From Pseudomonas sp. CFBP13508 (GTDB taxonomy: Bacteria > Pseudomonadota > Gammaproteobacteria > Pseudomonadales > Pseudomonadaceae), in the NCBI RefSeq assembly GCF_005233515.1, contig NZ_QFZZ01000009.1, positions 124,001 through 188,000 of the forward strand: DNA of 64,000 bases. The letters run 5' to 3'. Under the pieces are notes generated by a model, which worked only from the letters and a program-made list of their open reading frames with translations, was not told where the DNA came from and ran no database searches. Shown here piece after piece: positions 1 to 11,200 of this stretch; position 1 is the first letter of the stretch, and every line of letters starts with the position of its first letter. The translations under genes were made by a program, and so were the position numbers.

Positions 1-340
1 TGGCGCGGTCTACAACTCCTACGTGCCGCGTCACCTGTTGCGCGTCTGGGGTGATTACGCCCTGAGCGGGCCGCTGGATCGGGTGACGATTGGTGCGGGT
101 GTCAATGCACAGACAGGCACCTACCGCGTTTCGCCTCTGGGCGGGGACAATGTCAATGGCGCGGGTTATGCGGTCTGGAACGGTCGCATTGGTTATCGGA
201 TTGATGACACCTGGTCGGTGGCGTTGAACGGCAACAACCTGTTCGACAAGCGTTATTACGCGACCATTGGTACCGAGGGGTTCGGTAACTTCTATGGGGA
301 TCCGCGCAATTTTGTGATGTCGGTGAAGGCTGATTTCTGA
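1..340 (+). CDS. fpvA: TonB-dependent siderophore receptor, C-terminal fragment (FpvA-like)
   Basis: The reading frame is open from the window edge to a TGA at 338-340, so only about the last 112 residues are present. They look like the final beta-strands of an outer-membrane TonB-dependent siderophore receptor: an aromatic/polar strand alternation, the motif NNLFDKRYY, then FYGDPRNF and a terminal KADF ending in Phe, as outer-membrane barrels usually do. The family imports ferric siderophores through a plugged 22-strand barrel energised by TonB. Its place beside pyoverdine NRPS genes suggests the ferripyoverdine receptor FpvA. That assignment is inference from context, because the plug and signalling domains lie outside the window. 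A good hairpin terminator follows. Confidence 0.8.
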   Translation, partial: GAVYNSYVPRHLLRVWGDYALSGPLDRVTIGAGVNAQTGTYRVSPLGGDNVNGAGYAVWNGRIGYRIDDTWSVALNGNNLFDKRYYATIGTEGFGNFYGDPRNFVMSVKADF

Positions 341-363
341 TTTTTTGATTTGAGCTGTGAGAG

Positions 364-396
364 AGCCCCGCATTGTGAGATGTGGGGCTTTTTTGT
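364..396 (+). terminator. Rho-independent terminator after the receptor gene
   Basis: A 10-bp stem (AGCCCCGCAT pairing with ATGTGGGGCT, one G-T pair) with a 6-base loop is followed by a T-rich run. It lies 24 bases after the receptor stop codon. Confidence 0.85.
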
Positions 397-824
397 TTTT
401 TGGGATTGAGGCATATCCATTGCTGCGGGTGTTGCCGCTGGCGGTTTCGCTCTTACAGCGACTCACTTTTTCAAACGCCGGAATGCCGGCCCAGCAAAAA
501 GTAAGCAAAAGGCTTCGCCCCGGCGTACGGCCCACTCGCTGGGGCTCGGGGTACCTTCGTTACGGAACCGATCCTGGCGCAGCGTCTACGGTTGGCTTCG
601 CTGCACCTACAATCGCTGTGTACGACTGCGTCGTACGGTCGCTGCGCTCCCACGCCCGGATCGATCCCGTAACGAAGCCTGCCGAAGGGGCAAAAGATCA
701 AGAGCCGGATCAAAAGCCAAAGCCAAAGCAAAAACAAATGCAAAAGCCAGATCAAAAGATCGCAGCCTTCGGCAGCTCCTACAGTTGGATCAGGCGCGGG
801 CATAGAGAAATCGGTCGGCTTTAA

Positions 825-856
825 GGCCGCCTTCGCGAGCAGGCTCGCTCCCACAG
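825..856. repeat. Single REP sequence
   Basis: Copy of the palindromic REP core with TTCGCGAGCAGGCTCGCTCC, also seen in pairs elsewhere in the window. It lies in the middle of the large imperfect inverted repeat of this spacer. Confidence 0.8.
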
Positions 857-1208
857 AAAAGCCAAGCAGCGCAGCTGCCCGCGGCGAAGCCGCCCCACTC
901 AACAATGAGCGCAAGCTCGAGTGCTTTTGATCTTGATCCACCGGCGACGTCGGAAGGCTGAGTGGAGGGATTGATCCGGGGGTGGGAGCGCAGCGACCGT
1001 TCGACGAAGTCGAACACAGCGGAAGGAGGTGCAGCGAAGCAAACCGTAGCCGCTGCGCCCGGATCAGTCCCGGAGCGAAGGAACCCGAGCCTGCGAGGGC
1101 CGAACGTAGGAGCAAGCCTTTTGGGTTACCTTTTTGGCGTTTGAAAAAGGTGACCCGCCGTAAGGGCGGAACCGTAATCCGCAACACCCGCAGAAACGGA
1201 TATGCACA

Positions 1209-2165
1209 CTAAACCAGAGCCCGCGCAAGCGCCCCACCCACCCGCAAATACACCTCCAGAACCCCAGGCACCACCGCCCCCAACCGCAACAAATCATGAG
1301 TCAACCCGGCACAAACCTCGACATCGACCTCAACCCCCTGCCCGCGCAGCCTGTCGACATAAGCCTGCCCCTCATCCAGCAACGGATCAAACCCGGCCAA
1401 TACCACAATGGCCGGCGCAACCCCACGCAAATCCTCCGCCAGCAACGGCGAAAAACGCCAATCCAGATAATCCTCCGGCCCTCGCGCATAGTGCTGATAA
1501 AACCACTCCAGCGTGTCGTTCTCGAGCAAATACCCCTCGCCAAACAACAGCCGCGAATCATGCACCCGCGAAGCATCCGTCACCGGATAACACAACAACT
1601 GCGCCTTGGGCGCGATAGCCACCGTGTGCGGCTGCCGCAGCGCCTGAATCGCCAGCACCGTCGCCAACGTGGCGCCCGCGCTGTCGCCACCAAACGCCAC
1701 CCGCGAACCATCCAGGCCGAGGCTCGCAGCCTGTTCCGCCAGCCAGGCCAAAGCGTCCTCGCCATCCTCCAGCGCCGTCGGAAAGCGATGCTCCGGCGCC
1801 AGTCGATAACCGACCGAGAGCACCGCACACGGCGTGCGCTGGCAAAACTCGCGGCAGACACCGTCGTGGGAATCCAGACTGCCAACCACAAACCCGCCAC
1901 CGTGGAAATACACCAGCACCGGCAGCGGCGATTCAACACCGTTGGGCCGATACAAGCGCAACGCCAGCGCCGCACCATCGCGGGCCAGTGTCTCAATCTC
2001 GCTGACTTCAACATCCTGCGGCGCCGGCCAGCGCAGTTGCGCGGTGGTCTGTTCGAAGGTGGCGCGGGCCTCGCTCGGGGTCAGTTGATGCATGGCCGGC
2101 AGGCCGGCGTCCTGGCTGTCTTGAGCGAGGTCGAGAAATGCTTCCAGATCAGGGTGTAACGACAT
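1209..2165 (-). CDS. HSL-family alpha/beta hydrolase (esterase) at the end of the NRPS operon
   Basis: A 318-residue hydrolase of the hormone-sensitive-lipase family. It carries the oxyanion-hole motif HGGG, the nucleophile elbow GDSAG, the acid in GFDPLLDEG and the histidine in LTHDLL, so the Ser-Asp-His triad is complete. There is no signal peptide, so it is probably cytoplasmic. I chose the ATG at 2165 (MSLHPDLEAF) because AAGGAT lies about 9 bases upstream; the frame stays open to 2222. It starts 69 bases after the stop of the last NRPS and is probably co-transcribed. The NRPS lacks a C-terminal thioesterase, so a role in releasing, cyclising or hydrolysing the peptide or its ferric complex is possible, but that is inference; the family is broad and also contains plain esterases. 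Confidence 0.85.
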   Translation of the reverse strand: MSLHPDLEAFLDLAQDSQDAGLPAMHQLTPSEARATFEQTTAQLRWPAPQDVEVSEIETLARDGAALALRLYRPNGVESPLPVLVYFHGGGFVVGSLDSHDGVCREFCQRTPCAVLSVGYRLAPEHRFPTALEDGEDALAWLAEQAASLGLDGSRVAFGGDSAGATLATVLAIQALRQPHTVAIAPKAQLLCYPVTDASRVHDSRLLFGEGYLLENDTLEWFYQHYARGPEDYLDWRFSPLLAEDLRGVAPAIVVLAGFDPLLDEGQAYVDRLRGQGVEVDVEVCAGLTHDLLRLGAVVPGVLEVYLRVGGALARALV

Positions 2166-2234
2166 CGGTAAAAATCCTTGTATCCGCAATAAGACGGGCG
2201 CGCCTGGGCAGCGCCCGCGCAAAAGGCCGGGTGA

Positions 2235-5200
2235 TCAACCCACCCGCGCCATGCAATGTTCGATCAACGCTTCAAGCTCGCGCTGGTAATCGCTCATCAG
2301 CGCATCCATGGTGCCGGCGCGGTAACGCTGACTGCTGTAGATGCAGCGCAAGGCCAGTTGCCCGTCATAGACCTGGCCGACAATTTCCAGCCAGTTGCCC
2401 AGGTTCGCCTTGAGGCTGTAGTTGTCGCCGGTCTCTTCCAGTGCCGGCACCAGCAACGCCTGTTCATCGAAGCTCTGGTCGAACTGCCCGAGGTAGTTGA
2501 ACGTCACCCGTGCCTGCGGCAATGCAGCCAGTTGCGCGGAGATTTCCGGCCCGGCCAGATGACGCAACACGCCGTAGCCGATGCCCTTCTGCGGTACGCC
2601 CGCCAGTTGCGCCTGCACATCGATGATCGACTGGCCGATGTCGTCGCCGTCCGGGCGCAAACGCACCGGGAACATGCTGGTGAACCAGCCAAGGCTGCGG
2701 CTCAGGTCGATCGATTCGAAGAGGTCTTCGCGCCCGTGCCCTTCAAGCAGGATCAGCGCCGACGGTTGCTGGCTCCAGCGGCACAGGGCGCGGCTGAGCG
2801 CTGACAACAGCAGGTCGTTGATCTGCGTACCGTACACCGCCGGGGCCTGTTTGAGCAGTTGTTCGGTGTGCTCGCGGGACAGTTTGAGCCGTGCCTGCGC
2901 CTGTTGCCGCACGAGGTTCTTGCCGCGCGGGTTGTCGCACGGCAGATCAACGCCGGGCTGATCCAGTTGCTCCAGCCAATAGCTCAATTCCTGCTCGGCA
3001 ATCACCGGCGCCTGCGCCTGCAATGCCTCGGCAAACGAACGGTAACTGCTGGTGCGAATCGGCAGTTGCGGCGCCAGCCCCTGCACGCACGCCTCATAAG
3101 CGACTTTCAGATCGTCGAGCAGAATCCGCCACGACACGGTGTCGACCACCAGGTGATGAATTACCACCAGCAACCGCGCCTGGCCATCCGGCAAGGCCAC
3201 ATGCATGACCCGCCAGACCGGCCCGTCATCGAGTTTGAGGCTGCGCTGCGCGAGGTTGGCCAAGGCTTCGACCTCTTCGCTGCTTTGCGCTTCACGGCGC
3301 CACAGCACAGCCTCGTCGGACAAGCGGGTGCTATAGCGCTGCAACCAGCGCCCGCCGTCGTTGGAAAAACGCAGGCGCAGCGAATCGTGATGTTGTTCGA
3401 TCAAGCCCAGCGCCTGTTCCAGTGCATCGAGATCCAGCGGTTGACGTGCGCTGAGCAGCAACGACTGGTTGTAGTGATGCGCCTCGGCCATGCCTTCGGC
3501 GAAGAACCACTCCTGGATCGGCAGCAAATTGAACGCGCCCTCTGCGGCAACCTGAGTCAGGTCCGGCAGCGCTTGCCCGGCGCCCTCCTTCGCCACTTGC
3601 TGCTCGAGAATGCCGGCGATGGTTTGATAGCGCATCAGATCGCGCAGCTTCAGCTCCATCTGCAGGGTCGGATGGTTTCGCACCCGCGAGATCACTTGCA
3701 GGCTGAGGATCGAGTCGCCGCCCAGTTCAAAGAAGTTATCGCTGATACCGACCTGCTCGACCTGCAACACCTGCGCCCAGATTTCCGCCAGCAGGCGTTC
3801 CTGCTCGGTGCGCGGGGCAACATATTCGTCGCTTTTGAACTCCGGCTCCGGCAGGGCCTTGCGATCGAGTTTGCCGTTGGGCGTAACCGGGAATGCGCTG
3901 AGGCAGACGATCTGCGCCGGCACCATGTATTCCGGCAGCGAAGCGCGCAGCCCGGCCTTGAGTTCATCGCCGATATCATCACCCGTGGCGGTGACCACAT
4001 AACCGATCAGTTGCTTGCCGGAGGCATTGTCGCGGGCAATCACCAGCGCATCGCTGACCGCTGGCAACTGACGCAGGCTGGCCTCGACTTCCCCCAGCTC
4101 GATGCGGAAGCCGCGCACCTTCACCTGATGGTCGATGCGTCCGACGTAATCGACCACGCCGTCCGCGCGACGGCGCACCAGATCGCCGCTGCGGTACAGG
4201 CGCTCGCCGGGCGCAAACGGGTTGGGCACGAAGCGTTCGCCGGTCAGGTCGGGGCGCCCGTAATAACCGCGAGCGACGCCGTAACCGCCGATGTACAACT
4301 CACCGGCAAAACCCGGCGGCAGCGGATTCAGATCGTCGTCGAGCACGTACAGCGAACGCGCACCGACCGCGCGGCCGATCGGCGCATACGCCGCTTCGCA
4401 GTGCTGGCTGATGACGACTTTCCAGAGCATCGGCGTGACCACGGTTTCGGTCGGGCCGTAGCCGTTGGTGAAGTATTGCGGACGCAACGCCGCTTTGACC
4501 TGTTCGAAGGTCTGCTCCGGCACCGCATCGCCACCGAAGCAGTAGATGCGCACCGGCGGCGGTGCGATGCCGCTGGCGGCGGCGTACTCGGCGAGTTGCT
4601 TGAGATAGGCCGGCGGGAAGCAGGCGATGGTCACGCCGTAATCGTGCAGGGCCTGATAGGTCTGCTCCGGCGTCCACAGGCAACCGTCGCGAATCACCAG
4701 ACGACCGCCGCTGTACAAGGTACTCAGCCAGCGTTCATGGGCACCGTCGAAAGCGAACGACATGAAGTGCAACTCGCAACTGCTGGCGTCCATTTCGTAC
4801 AGCTCAGCGATGGCCTGGCAGTGCATGCTCAGCGGTCCCTGCGTCACGGCCACGCCTTTCGGCCGTCCGGTTGAACCGGAGGTGTAAACCAAGTACGCCA
4901 GGCTCTGCTCGTGAACATCGCAGACCGGGGCAGCATCGCTGTAAAGACTGCGATCGAGTTGATCGATTTCCAGACGCCGCACGCCGTTAGGCGCCGGCAA
5001 CGTCGCGCGCAGGCTGGTTTGCGTCAGCAGCAGGGCCATGCGCGAATCTTCGATCATGTACGCCAAGCGCTCGGGCGGATAATCGATGTCCAGCGGCACG
5101 TACGCCGCACCGCTCTTGAGCACGGCGAGGAAGCTCACCAGCATTTCCAGCGAACGCGGCAACGCCACGCCGATCACCACTTCCGGCCCGGCGCCATGGG

Positions 5201-8200
5201 CGATCAGGCACTGCGCAAGTCGATTGGCCTGCCGCTCCAGTTCGGCGTAGCTCAGGCTTTCGCCGGCGCATTGCACCGCGATCGCGTCGGGCTGCTGTTG
5301 CGCATGACGGCTGATCAACTCCGGCAACAGGCGAGGTTCATGGCGGTGCGCCGGCTCGGCGCTCCAGGTCTGCGCCGCTTGCCATTGTTCGGCGGACAGA
5401 CGCTGTAAGTTGCCCAGCCGCTCATACGGCGCGGCCATCATCGCCGCGAGGGTGTTTTCCAGGGTCAGACGAATGCCATCTACCGCCTCGGCGCTGAAGT
5501 GGCTGCGCAGGTACAGGTACTCGATCGACAACTCGTCGCCGAGCATCACCGCAAGGTCCATCGGCACGTTGGTCACGCCGTGGCCGATGGATTTGCCGAA
5601 GGTCAGCTCGGTGTCGGTTTCTTCCTGCAAGCGCTCGTCGATCGGGAAGTTCTCGAACACCACGATGCTGTCGAACAGCGCCTGACCACCGAGGTTCGAC
5701 CAGCGCTGCACATCGGCCAGCGGTGCCTGGGAGTAATCGCGAATGTCGAGGTTGTAGGCCTGCACTTCACCCAGCCAGTCGGCCAGACGCTGATCGGCCT
5801 GCGGCGTCTGAATGATCGGCAAGGTGTTGATGAACAGGCCGAGCATGTTGCCGACGTTCGGCAGGCTTTCCGGACGCCCTGATACGGTGGCGCCGAAGGT
5901 CACCGTTTGCTGGCCAGTGTAGCGTTGCAACAGCAGCAGCCACGCGCCCTGGATCAGCGTGTTGGGGGTGATGCGCAAATCGCGGCAGAACTCCAGCAGG
6001 CGCGCGGTTTGCGCCTTGTCCCAATTCGAATAGAGCGCATCGTGACCGGTAACGTCGGCACTGTGGCGCGGGTGCATCGCCTGACTCAGCGCAGTCGGTT
6101 CGTTGACCACCGCCAGACGCGCCTTCCAGAACAGCTCCTGGGCATCCTGATCCTGCGCCTGCAACCAGGCAATGAAGTCGCGATAGCGGCCGTTTTCGCC
6201 AGTCACCTGGCCCGTGGAGTAGTACTGCAAGACCTCGCCGAACAGCCGCGAACTGCTCCAGCCGTCCATCAGGATGTGGTGGCTGGTCCAGATCATCTGG
6301 TACTGCTCGTCGCCCAGCTGCAACAGGGTCACCCGCTGCAAACGCGCTTCGGCCAAGTCGAAGCCCAGCGCGCGATCAGCGCTGGCGAACTCGGCAATCG
6401 CCGCCTCGCTGCAGTCCTGCTCACGCCAATCGAGCACCTGCATCTGCAGCGGCGCATGGCGATGCACCACCTGCAGCGGTTTGGCCAGGCCGTCCTGCCA
6501 ATGGAAACTGGTGCGCAGGATCGCCTGACGCACAATGATGAATTCCCAGGCCCGGCGGAAACGCTCAACGTCGAGGCCCTTGATCGGCAGGCTGACCTGT
6601 TGCACGTAAAGGCTGCTGCCGTTATCCGACAGGGTGTGGAAGAGCATGCCTTCCTGCATCGGCGACAGCGGATAGACGTCTTCGATCAGCTCCGCCGGTA
6701 CCGGCAAGGCATCGAGCTGCGCCTGATCCAGTTGCGCCAACGGGTAGCCGCTGGCGCTGGCGGAGTGCGCGTCTGCCAGCGAAACCACTGCGGCCAGTTT
6801 CTGCACCGTCTGCTGCTGGAACAGGTCTTTGGGCGTGAAGCAAATGCCCTGCTGCCGCGCGCGGCTGACCAGTTGAATCGAGATGATCGAATCGCCGCCG
6901 AGGGCGAAGAAGTTGTCGGTCACGCCGACCTGCTCGATCTTCAGAATGTCCTGCCAGACCTCGGCCAGTTGCTGCTCCAGCGCCGTCGAAGGCGCGACGT
7001 AATCGCGTTGTGCCTGATTGGCATCCGGCGTCGGCAAGGCCTTGCGATCAAGTTTGCCGTTGGGTGTCAGCGGCAACTGTTCGAGGAACAGCCACTGCGC
7101 CGGCACCATGTAGTCCGGCAGATGCGCCTTGAGCGCGGCTTGCAACTCAGCACTCAGCGCGTCCAGTTGCGCGGGGCTTTGATCAGCCTCGGCCGGTACC
7201 ACATAAGCGACCAGTTGCTGACCGCCAACGCCGTCCACCGCCAGCACCACGCCTTCGCGCACGCTGGCCTGGGCCAGCAGACGCGCTTCGATTTCGCCCA
7301 GTTCAATACGGAAGCCACGCACCTTGACCTGATGGTCGATGCGGCCGACGTATTCGATACGGCCGTCGTCCATGAAACGCGTCAGGTCGCCGGTGCGGTA
7401 CATGCGCTCGCCGTTGCTCGCCAACGGGTTGGGCACGAAACGTTCGGCAGTCAGGCCCGGGCGCAACAGATAGCCACGGGTGATGCCCTCACCGGCCAGA
7501 TACAGCTCCGCCGCGATGCCGACCGGCGCTTGCTGCAATTGCTCGTCGAGCAGGTACGCAGTGGTATTGCGCAATGGCCGGCCGATATTGGCCTGGCCGC
7601 CGAGTTCGCGGCGGGTCCAGGTTGAATACGTGGTGTCTTCGGAAGGCCCGTACAGATCGTAAACGTGGGCGACCGAAGTCTCGCGGTACAGGGTGTCGAC
7701 CAGCGCCTGCTTGAGCGGCTCGCCGGCCAGATTGATGATGCGCACGCCCGGCGGAATCTGGCCGATGCGTTGCAACGCGGCAATCGCCGACGGCACGGTG
7801 TTGATCAGGCGCACCTGATCACGCTCGGGCAAGTCCGGCAGCTCCAGGGCATTGCGTGCCATGACCATGGCTCCGCCGCGCGCCAGGGTGACGAAAATCT
7901 CCCACACCGACAGGTCGAAGCACACCGACGTCGAGGCCAGCACGCCTTGCAGATCGTTCTCGCTGTAGACCTCGGCGGACCAGTGAATCAGCGCCTGTAC
8001 GTTGCGATGGGCGATGGCCACGCCTTTCGGTTTACCGGTGGAACCAGAGGTGTAGATCACGTAGGCAAGATTGGCCGAGTCGGCGCGCGCCGGCAGGTTG
8101 TCCGGTGCTTGCGCGGCGAACGCCTCACCGCCGGCCTCGACCAGCACCACGTGGGCTTCGCTGGATGGCAGCTGCGCCAGCAATGCTTGCTGGGTCAGCA

Positions 8201-11200
8201 GGACTTTCGCCTGACTGTCGTCGAGCATGTAGGCCACGCGGTCGGCCGGGTAGTCGGGGTCCAGCGGCACGTAGGTGCCACCGGCCTTGAGCACCGCCAT
8301 CAGGGCGATCACCAGTTCCGCCGAACGCGGCAGTGCTACGCCGACGCGCACTTCGGCGGTGACACCCAGCGTCACCAGATGCCGGGCCAACTGGTTTGCG
8401 CGGCGGTTCAGTTCGCCGTAGCTCAGGGCCACGCCGGCATGACTCAACGCCCGTGCCTGCGGATGCGCCGCCACCCGTGCTTCAAAGCTCTGCGAGATCA
8501 AGCGCTCGGCCGGATAAGCCGCGTGATTGTCGTTCCACTGCGCCAGCGTCTGCCGTTCGGCCAGCGGCAGCAGACCGATCTCGCCAAGTGCCCGTTGCGG
8601 CGCTGCGATAAATTGCTCGAGCACTTCACGCAGATGCGCGGCCAGAGCGAGCACGCTGCGCTCGGCGAAGTGTTCGGTGAGGTAGTTGAAATCGAGGTTG
8701 AGCACTTCGCTGGCGCCGGCAATCAGGGTCAGACCGTAGTTGGTCTGCTCGCGATGCTCCAGACCGGAAAAACGCAGCCCGCCCGGATTGGCCTCCAACG
8801 CTTCGGACACCGGGTAGTTCTCGAACACCAGCAAGGTGTCGAACAACGCTTCGCCACTCAACGCCGCCAGGCGCTGAATGTCCTGCAACGGCGTCTGTTC
8901 GTAGTCGCGCAACAGCAGGTTCTTGTCCTGCACGCTGCGCACCCAATCGCCGACGCTGAGGCTCGCCTGCGGGGTGGCGATCACCGGCAAAGTGTTAATG
9001 AACAGCCCCAGTTGTTCTTCGATGCCCGGCAGATCCACCGGACGCCCGGATACCGTAGCGCCAAACGCCACCGTGGCCTGCCCGGTGTAGCGCTGCAACA
9101 CCAGTAGCCACGCGGCCTGCACCAGGCTGTTGAGGGTCACCTGTTGCTGACGGGAGAAGCTGTTCAGACGCTGGGTCAACGCTTCATCGAAATGCAGACG
9201 ATGCATCCGTTTGCCCGGCCCCGGCACGGTGCGTCCGTGACAAGCCGACGCCAGTCGGGTCGGCTCGTCGAGTTCGGCCAGTTGCCCGCGCCAGAAGTCC
9301 TGCGCGGCTGCCTTGTCCTGGCCTTGCAGCCAGACCAGAAAATCGCGGTAGCGGCCCTGTGCGCTCGGCACCGGCTGGCCGGCGTAATCCTGCAGCACCT
9401 CGCCGAACATCCGCGAGTTGCTCCAGCCATCCATGAGGATGTGGTGGCAGGTGAAAATCAGTCGATGGCGATCGTCGGCAGTGCGCAACAGGCACAGGCG
9501 CAGCAGCGGCGGATTCTGCAGATCGAAGCCGCGCTCGCGGTCGGCCTGCGCCCGCGCCTCAAGCACCGCCGGCAGATCAGCGGCATCGCGTACATCAACT
9601 TCCGGCATTTCCAGGGTCAGTTGGCGATTGATCACCTGCAACGGCGCGTCAAGGCCATCTCGGCCCCAGATGAAACCGGCGCGCAGCACTTCGTGGTGAT
9701 CGACCACCCTCTGCCAGGCTTGCTGAAACCGTGCAACGTCGAGGCCGTCGATGTCCAGCAGCATCTGATAGACGTAGGCGCTGGCGTCGGCGTCGTACAG
9801 GCTGTGGAACAGAATGCCCTGCTGCATCGGCGCCAGCGGATAAATGTCCTCGATGCGCTGGGCGGCGATCGGCAGGCTGTCCAGATGCGCCTGGGACAAA
9901 CCGGCCAGGGGCACATCGGACGGAGTCAGCCCCCCGGAATGACTAAGGCAGTGGTCGATCAATTCGCTCAGCGCCACTTCGTAGGCGCGGGCCAGCGCGG
10001 CAATGGTCGTCTCTTCGAAGACGTCACTGCTGTAGGTCCAGGTCAGGCTCAACTGGCCCTGATAAACCCGGCCATCGATGGTCAGCCAGTTGGCCATCGG
10101 CGCGTTTGCGTCCTGACCGGCGCCCTTGTCTTCGGTGGCAGGCCGCCACAAGGCGTCTTCATCGAAGTTGTTATCGAACTGGCCGAGGTAGTTGAACGTC
10201 ACCTGCGGTTGCGCCAGTTCATGCAGTGCCGCTTGTGCTTCGGCGGTGCCGAGATAACGCAGCAAGCCATAGCCGATGCCCTTGTTGGGGATCGCGCGCA
10301 GTTGCTCCTTGATGCCTTTGATCGAGCTTTCCAGGCTGGAGTTTGGTGTCAGGCGTACCGGGAACATGCTGGTGAACCAACCCACGGTGCGGCTCAAATC
10401 GATGTCATCGAAGAGGTCTTCGCGGCCATGGCCTTCGAGCTGCACCAACGCACTGTCGCTTGCAGTCCACTCACACAACACTCGCGCCAGTGCGGTCAGC
10501 AGCAGGTCGTTGACCTGGGTGCGGTAGACCGCCGGGGCCTGTTGCAGCAACTGCCGGGTGCGTTCGGCATCCAGCCGCGTGTCGACGCTGCGTTCGAAGC
10601 GGTTATTCAATTGGCCCTGCGGATTATCCAGCGGCAAACCGAGCGGCGCGTCGCGCAACTGCTCGCGCCAGTAACTCAGTTCGCTGCCCAGCGCCGCGCT
10701 TCGCGCATGCTCTTCCAGGCGCAAGCCCCAGTCCTTGAAGGCGCTGGTCTTGGCCGGCAGATGCACGCGCTGTCCGCTGCTGATCTGCTGATAGGCGTTC
10801 TGCAGGTCTTCCAGCAGGATTCGCCACGACACGCCATCGACCACCAGGTGATGAATCACCAGCAGCAGACGCTGACTGGCGTCCGGCAAATCGATCAGCG
10901 CCGCGCGGATCAGCGGGCCGTTGTGCAGGTCGAGGCTGCGTTGCAGGTCCAGGCACAGCGCTGGCAATGCCGCGCTGTCGTCCAGCGTGAAAGTGCGTAA
11001 CAACGCTTGTGGCTGATCCGCCGCGCCGTGGCTTTGCTGCCAGCCCTGCTCGGTTTGGCGATACCGCAGACGCAAGGCGTCATGCTGCTTTTGCACCTGC
11101 GCCAGGGCCTGTTGCAGCGCCGCGGCTTGCAGGGTTTTCGCCGGGGTCAGCAGGATCGACTGGTTCCAGTGATGCCGCGCCGGGATGTCGCTGTGGAAAA

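Larger units (their letters stand above)
341..1208. repeat. Repeat-filled intergenic spacer between receptor and NRPS operon
   Basis: I see no credible gene here; the open frames have no recognisable protein character and run through repeats. After the terminator (364-396) the spacer holds a left arm at about 470-685 and a right arm at about 960-1165. Read in opposite orientation the arms are clearly similar: shared blocks include TTTTTCAAACGCC, GCTTCGCTGCACCT and GGTCGCTGCGCTCCCAC. A REP sequence lies between them (825-856). The right half (about 828-1165) recurs at about 42264-42600. This looks like a dispersed Pseudomonas intergenic element rather than a broken gene. Confidence 0.7.

Noticed and set aside
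357..1297. Open frames of 60-240 codons in the receptor-NRPS spacer
   Set aside because: They run through the dispersed repeat and REP, overlap each other on both strands and have no protein-like conservation.
2166..2234. A frameshifted thioesterase remnant after the last E domain
   Set aside because: Only 69 bases lie between the NRPS stop and the hydrolase start, too short for a TE remnant, and no GxSxG is encoded.
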